Of a stretch of 23,281 nt of DNA, positions 7,169 to 14,900 are shown one piece after another. Under the pieces are notes generated by a model, which saw only the letters and a list, made by a program, of their open reading frames with translations, was not told the DNA's origin and made no database searches. A program made the position numbers and the translations under genes. Source of the stretch: JANPCX01 sp031431125 (GTDB taxonomy: Bacteria > Pseudomonadota > Gammaproteobacteria > Burkholderiales > Burkholderiaceae_C); the NCBI GenBank assembly GCA_031431125.1, contig JANPCX010000090.1:1-23281 (forward strand), in the 5' to 3' direction. Numbering within the stretch: position 1 is the first letter of the stretch; each line of letters starts with the position of its first letter.

Positions 7169-7819
7169 TCACGAATCCTTGGCAGGACGCAGCAGCAACA
7201 AATCGGCCAGAAGCCACAACCCATAGCACACCAGCATCGTGGCCGGTGTCAGTACCTCGATACTCGACAACGGATGATCGACAACAACCTGCCTCAGGCT
7301 GAGCAAGGTTGCAGCCATTGCGGGGATCCTGCTGACCACCACTGCGGCCCGACACAGGGGGCCCCACTGCGGCAACTTCAGCACCACCACGCTGCCGTAC
7401 TTACCAAGGGCGTGCAAGGCCCCAGCTGTCGCAGCCAGCATCGGCTGGCCGAGAAACATCAAACCCACACCAAGCATCACAGCCCCGTGCCCCGACAGCA
7501 GGTCGCCGGTTCTAAGCTTGGCCAGGTTCGGTGAGGCCGGACCCGCAAAGGCCTTGTGATAGGCCTCGCCACTGACATAAAAAACCAGCATCGACAAGGT
7601 CAGCATCAGCGCGGCAGGCCCGCCGACAAAGTAGTCCCACCAGCGTCCGGCGCCACTTTCGCTAGACGCCAAGTACAGTGCCAGACCGGTGACTAGCCCG
7701 AACGCATTGCCCAGGTTGTACAACCCACCAGGGCCTGTCAGACGCAGGCGCAGGGCTTCGGTCCAGCGGACATTGGCCTGCTCAAGCCGGGGCAGTGGTT
7801 GCACACGACCCACCATCAT
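7169..7819 (-). CDS. Unrecognised multi-pass membrane protein coupled to LOG gene
   Basis: I do not recognise this 216-residue protein. It has a soluble N-terminus of about 25 residues (RLEQANVRWTEALRLRL), then about five hydrophobic segments: LYNLGNAFGLVTGLALYLA, AALMLTLSMLVFYVSG, GAVMLGVGLMFLGQ, a segment near VVVSRIPAMAATLLSL, and a final one around MLVCYGLWLLADLLLL. The start is set at ATG 7819, which overlaps the stop of the upstream LOG gene as ATGA and has GGGGAG just before it. This is a typical translational-coupling arrangement. The methionine at 7834 would give a longer overlap and is less likely. The coupling suggests it works with the LOG enzyme, but its role is unknown. Confidence 0.75.
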   Translation of the reverse strand: MMVGRVQPLPRLEQANVRWTEALRLRLTGPGGLYNLGNAFGLVTGLALYLASSESGAGRWWDYFVGGPAALMLTLSMLVFYVSGEAYHKAFAGPASPNLAKLRTGDLLSGHGAVMLGVGLMFLGQPMLAATAGALHALGKYGSVVVLKLPQWGPLCRAAVVVSRIPAMAATLLSLRQVVVDHPLSSIEVLTPATMLVCYGLWLLADLLLLRPAKDS

Positions 7820-8463
7820 GCAGCTCCCCGGCATTGCTGCGCGACCGTTGCCAACAGTGACTCGACTGCCTCCAAGGGGCTGTTGCTGTGCACCAGCGCC
7901 GACTTGAAACTGGCTGGTGTAAAACGTCCGTCGATGATGTGCGCCATCAGGTCAAAAAACGGCGTCCAAAAACCATCTTCGTCAAGGAACGCCACAGGTT
8001 TGTTGTGGAGCCCGAGCCGGGCCCAGGACAGCACCTCCACCGCCTCTTCCAGCGTCCCGATACCGCCGGGCAGTACGACAAAGGCGTCGGCCTCTTCGAA
8101 CATGCGCATCTTGCGGGTGTGCATGTCGTCGACCAGAACGTGCTCGACTTCTTCGTAGACGCACTCTTTTGCCAGCAGGAAGCGCGGCATCACGCCCAGC
8201 ACAGCACCACCTGCATCGTGCGCCGACTTCGCGCACGCACCCATCAAGCCAACGCCACCGCCGCCGTAGACCAGGCGGATGCCACTGGCCGCGAGCTGCG
8301 CGCCCAAGCGCTGAGCCAGCACCAAGTAGTCAGCCCGCACGTCTTCGGATGCGCCGCAATACACGCAAATCGATACCGCAGCACTCGGGCGCGACATCGG
8401 CCCCGGAAAGGATGATGCGACGCGGGCAATTGGCGCCAGTTCATCGGATGCGTAAGACTTCAT
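7816..8463 (-). CDS. LOG family protein (cytokinin riboside 5'-monophosphate phosphoribohydrolase-like)
   Basis: A 215-residue Rossmann-fold enzyme of the LOG/TIGR00730 family, which splits N6-modified AMP or AMP-like nucleotides into base and ribose 5-phosphate. Both signatures are present: YGGGGVGLMG at about 66-75 and PGGIGTLEE at about 132-140, plus the TRKMRMFEEADAFV helix. About 28 residues precede the usual SICVYCGAS start of the fold, so the N-terminus is slightly long. ATG 8463 is chosen because GAGAGAA precedes it; a longer frame to 8520 has no such signal. It forms a two-gene operon with the membrane protein downstream. The pair lies between two copies of the yitT/DUF2145 junction. 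Confidence 0.92.
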   Translation of the reverse strand: MKSYASDELAPIARVASSFPGPMSRPSAAVSICVYCGASEDVRADYLVLAQRLGAQLAASGIRLVYGGGGVGLMGACAKSAHDAGGAVLGVMPRFLLAKECVYEEVEHVLVDDMHTRKMRMFEEADAFVVLPGGIGTLEEAVEVLSWARLGLHNKPVAFLDEDGFWTPFFDLMAHIIDGRFTPASFKSALVHSNSPLEAVESLLATVAQQCRGAA

Positions 8464-8677
8464 TTCAGTTCTCTCATCATGTTGTTCAGACCAAAACAGG
8501 CACATGCCGGCGCGAATCATCGTAAATTGGTTCGAGCCAAAGAGCCATTGCCAACCTAGGGGCTAGCCCAATCCCCAAAAATACCCTCACACAACGATTC
8601 CAGAGAGATGCTGCGGTTTGCGCTCACCCCGTCACGCTGGCTTTCATGCGGCTTATAGAGGTTTTGCCGGGCCGTCT
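8464..8677. other. Upstream region of the LOG operon, no gene recognised
   Basis: Together with the repeat up to 8788 this makes about 325 bases without a functional gene. The left part should carry the promoter of the minus-strand LOG operon, but I see no convincing -35/-10 pair. A T-arm-like GGTTCGAGCC occurs at 8529-8538, with no surrounding cloverleaf. The stretch 8600-8677 has no similarity that I can see to the DNA left of the other repeat copy, so the shared sequence begins sharply near 8678. Confidence 0.4.
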
Positions 8678-8762
8678 GTTTACTCTTTGGTGGGCGCCGT
8701 GGTGCCGAACCGCGCGCTCGCTGCCCACCACCAACCGGGGCGCGGTAGGTGGTCATGTGAGG
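8678..8762 (+). pseudogene. Relic of a yitT 3' end
   Basis: This stretch aligns with the last codons of the YitT gene at 7021-7101. Translated in the matching frame it gives VYSLVGAVVPNRALAAHHQ, against VYSLVGAVVLNLTLAVNHK in the intact gene. After that, a two-base insertion shifts the frame. No upstream part of yitT is present, so it cannot be expressed as a YitT protein. It is the yitT portion of the right repeat copy. Confidence 0.8.
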
Positions 8763-8809
8763 GACGCGCTGGAAGTTGTCCTGCGCCGTCAGTCCAGGTC
8801 CGTGACCAC
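8678..8809 (+). repeat. Right copy of the ~130-bp direct repeat (yitT relic plus end of the DUF2145 gene)
   Basis: This is the partner of 7021-7150, at about 80 % identity. Here the DUF2145 side is intact and the yitT side is truncated, the mirror of the left copy. The unit between the repeat starts is about 1.66 kb and holds the LOG gene and its membrane partner. Confidence 0.85.
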
Positions 8810-9703
8810 ATCACCCTCCTGCGGTTCGCAAGACGAGGAGATCGGCTGCCAGCCCTGCCGTTTCACGACGCGCTGGTCTCGCAAACAAAACTCCACCCGA
8901 ACAACGTCAGGCACTTGTTGGCGAACAAAGGCCTCCATCGATGCGGGCATGCTGACGTTAAAAACGCGCTCCGCGAGTTCGGTGCTTGGATGGTCATCGT
9001 GGTGCACCCAAGGTATCAGATGGCTCAGCCACATCACGGGCCAAGCTTTCAGTTCGAACCGTGTTGGTTCATAGGCTTGTTGCTTCAACCACGCTTGGGA
9101 CCGTTGACGAAGATCTTCGGCAGGCAACAGGCCACCCCAAGCAACAGCCAAGGTTTCCATGACCCATTGGTTGCAGTTTTGATAACGCAAGCCAAACGCA
9201 TAGGCATTGGCGCTGTAGTGGTTCCCCAGCAGCGCCAAGGCCCGTTGGTTGTTCAGCGCCACTTGCGCCAGCATTTGCGCTTGGGTTTTGGGCAGAAGCA
9301 GCAACGACACATAACTTTGGTCGGGGTCGTTCACACCCAAAACAAAACCTGTGAGGCCTTGGTCAAACACCTTAGGCCTGGCTTCGTCACAGGCGTAATA
9401 GAGCTGCCGCACCGACCACGGCCCGCTGCTGCTGGCTTGCAGGCTGATGCCTGCATGGCTGTAACGCTGACCGAAGTAGTCCAAATCCAAACCTGAGCGG
9501 GCAATCAAGGCTGCTGCGGGGTCGGATGCTTGCAGCTCGGCTTTCACGAGTGCGGCGAAACGAATCAACCGGTCTTTTTGGTTGGCCGTCAGCGTTGCGG
9601 GGTCATCGCAGACGTGTAACCATCCGGCTTGTGCCCCACTGGCAATCGCCATCAGCACAACGAACAAGTTTGCTGAGGCGCACTCGCGCCAAGTCAGCAA
9701 CAC
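8789..9703 (-). CDS. DUF2145 family exported protein
   Basis: A 304-residue protein with a probable signal peptide (NLFVVLMAIASGAQA, cleavage near residue 26). The mature part begins GWLHVCDDPATLT and matches DUF2145 proteins of Burkholderiales. Two conserved spots suggest a papain-like fold in permuted order: His83 in YSHAGIS and Cys177 in YQNCNQWV. The latter resembles the NCxxFV motif of LRAT/permuted NlpC-P60 enzymes. A hydrolase or acyltransferase in the periplasm is therefore possible, but this is my inference. The start is GTG 9703, ten bases after the Ser-rich gene's stop, without a clear ribosome-binding site. The last codons lie inside the direct repeat. Confidence 0.82.
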   Translation of the reverse strand: MLLTWRECASANLFVVLMAIASGAQAGWLHVCDDPATLTANQKDRLIRFAALVKAELQASDPAAALIARSGLDLDYFGQRYSHAGISLQASSSGPWSVRQLYYACDEARPKVFDQGLTGFVLGVNDPDQSYVSLLLLPKTQAQMLAQVALNNQRALALLGNHYSANAYAFGLRYQNCNQWVMETLAVAWGGLLPAEDLRQRSQAWLKQQAYEPTRFELKAWPVMWLSHLIPWVHHDDHPSTELAERVFNVSMPASMEAFVRQQVPDVVRVEFCLRDQRVVKRQGWQPISSSCEPQEGDVVTDLD

Positions 9704-9713
9704 GGGATCGCGC

Positions 9714-10175
9714 TCAGAGTGTCACGGCGTGGTTGTGCAAATCGCGGTACCAATCGTCGTGCAGCACCAGAAAGAACGCTTGGGTTTGACCAGACACCGA
9801 GAACGTGAGGCCATAGGGCCTCTCACGCGCGGCGATCACCGTGCCGGGCGCAAGCCCCGCCTCGTCGGCCACGGTTTGAGGCAGCAGCAAACTGAACTCC
9901 TGGGTCACTGCCTTGGCATCCAGCGCCACCAAACGCAAACGTAAGGTGCCCGAACGCGTCACATCGGCCGTGATGTCCATGACCTTGTAGTCGCCTGTGC
10001 TGACTTTTTTGTCGCTTGTGGAGCTGTCACTGGATTTTTCGATCGAGGTCGATGAGCTCCCAAGCGACGCCGAAGACGTGCTGGACGCGGACGAGGTTGA
10101 CGAGGTCGTGGCCAGCACTGGCATCGCCAGGGTCAGGGCCAGCACTGCACAGGCAAGACGGGAGGAGTTCATCAT
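9714..10175 (-). CDS. Ser/Thr-rich exported protein, unknown function
   Basis: A 153-residue protein. Residues 1-23 form a signal peptide (RLACAVLALTLAMPVLA). A low-complexity Ser/Thr/Ala tract follows at about 24-55, ending in Lys/Asp. A compact, mostly beta-like domain makes up the rest (YKVMDITADV, TLRLRLVAL, and a C-terminal AFFLVLHDDWYRDLHNHAV). I do not recognise the family by name. It is ten bases upstream of the DUF2145 gene on the same strand, so the two are probably co-transcribed. The Ser-rich tract is likely a flexible linker in the periplasm. Two adjacent ATG codons (10175 and 10172) could serve as the start. Confidence 0.7.
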   Translation of the reverse strand: MMNSSRLACAVLALTLAMPVLATTSSTSSASSTSSASLGSSSTSIEKSSDSSTSDKKVSTGDYKVMDITADVTRSGTLRLRLVALDAKAVTQEFSLLLPQTVADEAGLAPGTVIAARERPYGLTFSVSGQTQAFFLVLHDDWYRDLHNHAVTL

Positions 10176-10247
10176 GGGTCTGCGTTGGACAACGCGATGG
10201 GGATTGCGGTGGTTGCGAGCATACCAATGCGACCGACCCGCACCAAG

Positions 10248-10279
10248 AAAAAACCCGCCGAGCAGGTGCTGGGCGGGTT
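10248..10279 (-). terminator. Rho-independent terminator of the atp operon
   Basis: On the minus strand, AACCCGCC (10279-10272) pairs perfectly with GGCGGGTT (10259-10252) around a 12-base loop, followed directly by a T-run. It lies about 32 bases after the atpC stop and ends the ATP synthase operon before the Ser-rich gene. Confidence 0.9.
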
Positions 10280-10310
10280 GTTGGGGCGAGCCTCTGGGGC
10301 CGCGAAGGTG

Positions 10311-10727
10311 CTATTTCTTGCGGTACTTGCGCAGCGCCGCAAACTGTGCCGCCAACGACATCAGCTCGTTTTGGGCTTTGGCGATATCGATTTCACTCTT
10401 GGCGTTCTTGAGGGCTTCTTCAGCCAAGGCCTTGGCCTCGGTGGCTTTGGCTTCGTCCAGGTCTTTGCCGCGGATGGCGGTGTCAGCCAACACAGTGACC
10501 GAGCCGGGTTGCACTTCCAGAATGCCGCCGGCGACGAAGACAAACTCTTCTTCGCCGGTGTCCGCGCGCTGAATGCGCACGGCGCCGGGTTTGATGCGGG
10601 TGATCAAGGGCGTGTGGCGGGGCAAGATGCCCAACTCACCACCTTCGCCGGGCAAGGCAACAAACTTGGCCTCGCCAGAGAAGATGGATTCTTCGGCGGA
10701 GACAACATCAACTTGAATGGTGGCCAT
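10311..10727 (-). CDS. atpC: F1Fo ATP synthase epsilon subunit
   Basis: A 138-residue subunit of the F1 central stalk that couples rotation to catalysis and inhibits ATP hydrolysis. The N-terminal beta-sandwich spans about 1-87, with VDVVSAEESIFSGEAKFVALPGEG and the GELGILPRHTPLIT block that is diagnostic for epsilon. A C-terminal helical hairpin follows, rich in Ala, Glu and Lys. The length is normal. It is the last gene of the operon, separated from atpD by an unusually long 133-base gap holding a small hairpin. The ribosome-binding site is weak (GAGAT region), in keeping with low stoichiometry. Confidence 0.97.
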   Translation of the reverse strand: MATIQVDVVSAEESIFSGEAKFVALPGEGGELGILPRHTPLITRIKPGAVRIQRADTGEEEFVFVAGGILEVQPGSVTVLADTAIRGKDLDEAKATEAKALAEEALKNAKSEIDIAKAQNELMSLAAQFAALRKYRKK

Positions 10728-10805
10728 ATTCGATCTCGCTTAAACGTTTGGAGACGACAACAACAAGAAGCAAGCAATCGGACCGCGGGCCAGGCGCTGC
10801 GCGGA

Positions 10806-10823
10806 AGTGGACTCATGTCCACT
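10806..10823 (-). other. Hairpin in the atpD-atpC gap
   Basis: AGTGGAC (10806-10812) and GTCCACT (10817-10823) form a perfect 7-bp stem with a TCAT loop. There is no T-run, so it is not a simple terminator. It may stabilise or process the mRNA between the beta (3 copies) and epsilon (1 copy) cistrons. Confidence 0.5.
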
Positions 10824-10860
10824 GAGCACAGCAACGCCGCCCCCGGTTCGAGTGCGCCGC

Positions 10861-12282
10861 TTATTGCATCTTCTTGGCTTTCTCGATGGCCTCGTCGATG
10901 GTCCCGACCATGTAAAACGCTTGCTCAGGCAGGCTGTCGCACTCGCCGGCCACGATCATCTTGAAACCACGGATGGTTTCTTTCAGGGGTACGTACTTGC
11001 CAGGCGAGCCAGTGAACACCTCAGCCACGTGGAAAGGCTGGGACAGGAAACGCTGAATCTTACGAGCGCGGGCCACGGCCAGTTTGTCTTCAGGGGCCAA
11101 TTCGTCCATGCCCAGAATCGCGATGATGTCGCGCAGTTCTTTGTAGCGCTGCAGCGTGCCTTGCACCGCACGTGCGGTGTTGTAGTGCTCTTCGCCCACG
11201 ACATTGGGGTCGAGCTGGCGGCTGGTGGAGTCCAGTGGGTCCACGGCGGGGTAGATGCCCAAAGCGGCGATGTCACGCGACAAGACCACGGTGGAGTCCA
11301 AGTGGGCGAAGGTGGTGGCAGGCGACGGGTCGGTCAAGTCGTCGGCTGGCACATACACGGCCTGGATCGAGGTGATGGAGCCGACCTTGGTGGAAGTGAT
11401 GCGTTCTTGCAAGCGGCCCATTTCTTCAGCCAAGGTAGGCTGGTAGCCCACGGCGGAAGGCATACGACCCAAGAGTGCCGACACTTCGGTACCGGCCAAG
11501 GTGTAGCGGTAAATGTTGTCGACGAAGAAGAGCACGTCTTTGCCTTCGTCACGGAAGGATTCGGCGATGGTCAGGCCCGTCAGCGCCACACGCAGGCGGT
11601 TGCCAGGAGGCTCGTTCATCTGACCGTAAACCATGGCCACTTTGGAGTCTTCCAGCTTCTCCAGGTTCACGACGCCGGAGTCGGCCATCTCGTGATAGAA
11701 GTCGTTGCCCTCGCGGGTACGTTCACCCACACCAGCAAACACCGACAAGCCGCTGTGCGCTTTGGCGATGTTGTTGATGAGTTCCATCATGTTCACGGTT
11801 TTGCCCACACCGGCGCCACCGAACAGACCCACCTTGCCGCCTTTGGCGAAGGGGCAAACCAAGTCAATCACTTTGATGCCGGTTTCCAGCAGATCGGTGG
11901 ATGGGCTGAGTTCGTCATAGGCGGGCGGCTTGCGGTGGATGGAGGCGGTGAGCTCTTGGCTCACAGGACCGCGTTCGTCAATCGGTGAGCCCAGTACGTC
12001 CATGATGCGGCCCAAAGTGGCGCGGCCGACAGGCACGGAGATGGATTTGCCGGTGTTGGTGACCATCAGGCCACGGCGCAAGCCGTCAGACGAGCCCAGC
12101 GCAATCGTGCGCACCACGCCGTCGCCCAGCAGCTGCTGCACTTCCAGGGTCAGGTCGGTGCCGATCATTTTGAGGGCGTCGTACACCTTGGGCATGGCGT
12201 TGCGCGGGAATTCCACGTCGACCACAGCGCCGATGCACTGGACGATTTTGCCTTCGGCTTGAGTCGCTGTTGCTGCGTTCAT
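10861..12282 (-). CDS. atpD: F1Fo ATP synthase beta subunit
   Basis: A 473-residue catalytic subunit of F1. Walker A is GGAGVGKT at 155-162. The catalytic Glu lies in GERTREGND at about 186-194, and Walker B is around VLFFVDNIYR. The DELSEED lever appears as MDELAPEDKLAV. The AVDPLDSTSRQL block is also typical. The protein makes and hydrolyses ATP at the alpha/beta interface on the cytoplasmic side of the inner membrane. ATG 12282 is preceded by AAAGGAAAAACT, a good ribosome-binding site. The start MNAATATQAEGKIVQCIGAVVD is typical of Burkholderiales. Confidence 0.98.
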   Translation of the reverse strand: MNAATATQAEGKIVQCIGAVVDVEFPRNAMPKVYDALKMIGTDLTLEVQQLLGDGVVRTIALGSSDGLRRGLMVTNTGKSISVPVGRATLGRIMDVLGSPIDERGPVSQELTASIHRKPPAYDELSPSTDLLETGIKVIDLVCPFAKGGKVGLFGGAGVGKTVNMMELINNIAKAHSGLSVFAGVGERTREGNDFYHEMADSGVVNLEKLEDSKVAMVYGQMNEPPGNRLRVALTGLTIAESFRDEGKDVLFFVDNIYRYTLAGTEVSALLGRMPSAVGYQPTLAEEMGRLQERITSTKVGSITSIQAVYVPADDLTDPSPATTFAHLDSTVVLSRDIAALGIYPAVDPLDSTSRQLDPNVVGEEHYNTARAVQGTLQRYKELRDIIAILGMDELAPEDKLAVARARKIQRFLSQPFHVAEVFTGSPGKYVPLKETIRGFKMIVAGECDSLPEQAFYMVGTIDEAIEKAKKMQ

Positions 12283-12329
12283 AGTTTTTCCTTTAGATCA
12301 AATCTTTTGAGTGCAAAGTGGCGCGCCGC

Positions 12330-13211
12330 TTAAACGGCTGCCGCTCCGGCCACGATTTCGGAGAGTTCTTTGGTGATGGCTGCTTGGCGTGTCTTGTTGT
12401 AGATGAGCTTCAACTCGCCAATCACACTGCCGGCGTTGTCGGTGGCCGACTTCATCGCCACCATGCGGGCCGACTGCTCAGACGCCATGTTCTCTGCCAC
12501 CGCTTGGTAAACCAAAGCTTCGGTATAACGCACGAGCAGCTCGTTGATCACGCTCGGCGCGTCGGGCTCGTAGAGGTAGTCCCAACCGTGGCTGCCGCTG
12601 CTTTGGGAGGTTTCTGCCGCCATCGTCTCGGCCGACAAAGGCAAGAGCTGCTGCACCATGGGCTCTTGTTTCATCGTGTTGATGAAACGTGTGTAGCAGA
12701 TGTAGACGGCGCTGAGTTTGCCTTGCGCATAAGCGTCGAGCAGCACTTTGACCGGCCCAATCAGCTTGTCCAGATGCGGTTTGTCGCCCAAGTGCGTGGC
12801 ATGCGAGACCACCTTGGCGCCAATGCGGTTCAAAAAGCCAAAACCTTTGTTGCCAATGGCCACAGCCTCGGCCTTGTGGCCTGCCGCCTCAAGGTCTTTG
12901 AGCTTGAGGGTCAGGGCACGCAGCACGTTGGTGTTCAAGCCGCCACACAAGCCTTTGTCGGTGGTGATGACGATGAAACCTGCCGTTTTGATACCCTCAT
13001 GTTTGACCATGAAAGGGTGCTTGTACTCGGGCGTGGCCTGCGACAAATTGGACGCCAAGTTGCGGATCTTTTCAGCGTAAGGCCGGGCCGCACGCATGCG
13101 TTCCTGGGCCTTGCGCATCTTGGATGCCGCGACCATTTCCATGGCCTTGGTGATCTTTTTCGTGTTCTCGACACTTTTGATCTTGCCGCGTATTTCTTTT
13201 CCTGCTGCCAT
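12330..13211 (-). CDS. atpG: F1Fo ATP synthase gamma subunit
   Basis: A 293-residue rotor shaft subunit. The N-terminal coiled-coil helix AAGKEIRGKIKSVENTKKIT and MVAASKMRKAQERM is diagnostic, as is the C-terminal helix with MKSATDNAGSVI and NKTRQAAITKELSEI. The central Rossmann-like domain includes TDKGLCGGLN. ATG 13211 has AGGAG eight bases upstream. It follows atpA by 30 bases and precedes atpD by 47 bases. I see nothing unusual. Confidence 0.98.
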   Translation of the reverse strand: MAAGKEIRGKIKSVENTKKITKAMEMVAASKMRKAQERMRAARPYAEKIRNLASNLSQATPEYKHPFMVKHEGIKTAGFIVITTDKGLCGGLNTNVLRALTLKLKDLEAAGHKAEAVAIGNKGFGFLNRIGAKVVSHATHLGDKPHLDKLIGPVKVLLDAYAQGKLSAVYICYTRFINTMKQEPMVQQLLPLSAETMAAETSQSSGSHGWDYLYEPDAPSVINELLVRYTEALVYQAVAENMASEQSARMVAMKSATDNAGSVIGELKLIYNKTRQAAITKELSEIVAGAAAV

Positions 13212-13241
13212 GGGGGAGCTCCTGTGTGAAGTCCTTAAGCT

Positions 13242-14795
13242 TTAGGCGAAAGATTTTTTGAACGCTGCCACGGCACCCGACAACTCGGTTTCAGAGTCTT
13301 TGTCCAAAACCTTGGTGTCTTCAATTTTCTTCAGCAAACCAGCGTGGCTGGTTTTCAGGAACTGGTGCAGGCCGTGTTCGAAAGCCAAGACCTTTTTCAC
13401 GTCCACATCGTCCATGAAGCCTTTGTTCACGGCGAAGAGGGTGGCACCCATCAAGCTGATGGGCAGCGGCGAGTACTGGGCTTGTTTGAGCAGCTCGGTC
13501 ACGCGTGCACCGCGGTCCAGCTGTTTGCGGGTGGTTTCGTCCAAGTCAGACGCAAACTGCGCGAACGCGGCCAGTTCACGGTACTGCGCCAGGTCGGTAC
13601 GGATACCGCCAGACAAGCCCTTGACCACCTTGGTTTGCGCTGCGCCACCGACGCGAGACACCGAGATACCGGCGTTGATCGCGGGACGGATACCGGCGTT
13701 GAACAAAGAAGTTTCCAAGAAGATTTGACCGTCGGTGATCGAGATCACGTTGGTGGGCACGAAGGCCGACACGTCACCGGCTTGGGTTTCAATGATGGGC
13801 AAGGCGGTGAGTGAACCGGTTTTGCCCTTGACCGCGCCTTTGGTGAAGGCTTCGACATAGTCGACGTTCACGCGGGCCGCACGCTCCAAGAGGCGGCTGT
13901 GCAGATAGAACACGTCGCCAGGGTAGGCTTCGCGGCCCGGTGGGCGGCGCAGCAGCAAGGACACTTGGCGGTAGGCCACGGCTTGTTTGGACAAGTCGTC
14001 ATAGACGATCAGCGCGTCTTCACCGCGGTCGCGGAAGTACTCGCCCATGGTGCAGCCGGAGTAGGCCGAGACGAACTGCATCGCCGCTGATTCGGCTGCT
14101 GATGCTGCGACAACGATGGTGTATTCCATGGCGCCGTTGGCTTCCAGTGAGCGCACCACGTTTTTGATCGACGACGCCTTCTGGCCGATGGCGACGTAGA
14201 TGCAGGTCATGTTCTGACCTTTTTGGTTGATGATGGCGTCAATCGCCACGGCGGTTTTGCCGGTCTGGCGGTCGCCAATGATCAGCTCGCGCTGGCCACG
14301 GCCGATGGGCACCATGGAGTCAATGGACTTCAAGCCAGTTTGCATGGGCTGGTCCACCGATTTACGTGCAATCACGCCCGGTGCGATTTTTTCGATGGGC
14401 ATGGACAACTTGGCGTTGACCGGGCCTTTGCCGTCGATGGGTTGACCCAAGGCATTGACCACGCGGCCTTTGAGCTCAGGGCCTACGGGCACTTCCAAAA
14501 TGCGGCCGGTGCACTTGACCGTGTCGCCTTCAGAAATGTGCTCGTACTCGCCCAAAATCACGGCGCCGACCGAGTCGCGCTCGAGGTTCAATGCCAAGCC
14601 AAAGGTGGGGGTGCCGTCAGCGGTGGCGGGGAACTCCAACATTTCGCCTTGCATGGCGTCAGACAGGCCGTGCACACGCACGATGCCGTCGGTCACCGAC
14701 ACCACGGTGCCTTGGTTGCGAATGTCGGCTTGGACACCCAGGCCTTCAATGCGGCTCTTGATGAGCTCGGAAATTTCTGCTGGATTCAATTGCAT
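13242..14795 (-). CDS. atpA: F1Fo ATP synthase alpha subunit
   Basis: A 517-residue non-catalytic nucleotide-binding subunit of F1. The P-loop is GDRQTGKT at 174-181, and the arginine-finger region is ISVSRVGGAAQTK. The N-terminal helix LNPAEISELIKSRIE contacts delta on the peripheral stalk. The length is usual for betaproteobacteria. ATG 14795 has GGAGAG upstream. A 103-base gap with two hairpins separates it from atpH. Confidence 0.98.
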   Translation of the reverse strand: MQLNPAEISELIKSRIEGLGVQADIRNQGTVVSVTDGIVRVHGLSDAMQGEMLEFPATADGTPTFGLALNLERDSVGAVILGEYEHISEGDTVKCTGRILEVPVGPELKGRVVNALGQPIDGKGPVNAKLSMPIEKIAPGVIARKSVDQPMQTGLKSIDSMVPIGRGQRELIIGDRQTGKTAVAIDAIINQKGQNMTCIYVAIGQKASSIKNVVRSLEANGAMEYTIVVAASAAESAAMQFVSAYSGCTMGEYFRDRGEDALIVYDDLSKQAVAYRQVSLLLRRPPGREAYPGDVFYLHSRLLERAARVNVDYVEAFTKGAVKGKTGSLTALPIIETQAGDVSAFVPTNVISITDGQIFLETSLFNAGIRPAINAGISVSRVGGAAQTKVVKGLSGGIRTDLAQYRELAAFAQFASDLDETTRKQLDRGARVTELLKQAQYSPLPISLMGATLFAVNKGFMDDVDVKKVLAFEHGLHQFLKTSHAGLLKKIEDTKVLDKDSETELSGAVAAFKKSFA

Positions 14796-14831
14796 TTCAT
14801 CTCTCCGTTTTTAAGGCACCACTCGGGCACC

Positions 14832-14900
14832 GTCGGAAGGCCCAGGGGCCGACTTTTCTAGGCAGGGTTTGATCGCAGAAGACGGCTTGCGGCCATCTTC
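14832..14900 (-). other. Two hairpins in the atpH-atpA gap
   Basis: On the minus strand the first hairpin abuts the atpH stop: GAAGATGGC (14900-14892) pairs with GCCGTCTTC (14886-14878) with one T-G pair. The second is GTCGG (14853-14849) with CCGAC (14836-14832). Neither is followed by a T-run. They may protect the downstream atpA mRNA or mark a processing site. Confidence 0.5.

Noticed and set aside
6478..7224. A 248-residue minus-strand open frame antisense to yitT
   Set aside because: Low-complexity His/Gln/Arg composition opposite a clear membrane protein gene.
8529..8538. A T-arm-like GGTTCGAGCC that could mark a tRNA or an att site
   Set aside because: The surrounding bases do not form a 5-bp T stem, and no acceptor, D or anticodon arm is present. 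It is too short to claim as an attachment site.
8618..9496. A 292-residue plus-strand open frame over the DUF2145 gene
   Set aside because: It begins inside the yitT relic and then runs antisense to the DUF2145 gene, which has clear family motifs and a signal peptide. No separate coding signal is seen.
10807..11988. A 393-residue plus-strand open frame across atpD
   Set aside because: It is the antisense of the highly conserved beta subunit gene. Its translation is His/Gly/Val-rich without any recognisable domain, as expected from a GC-rich shadow frame.
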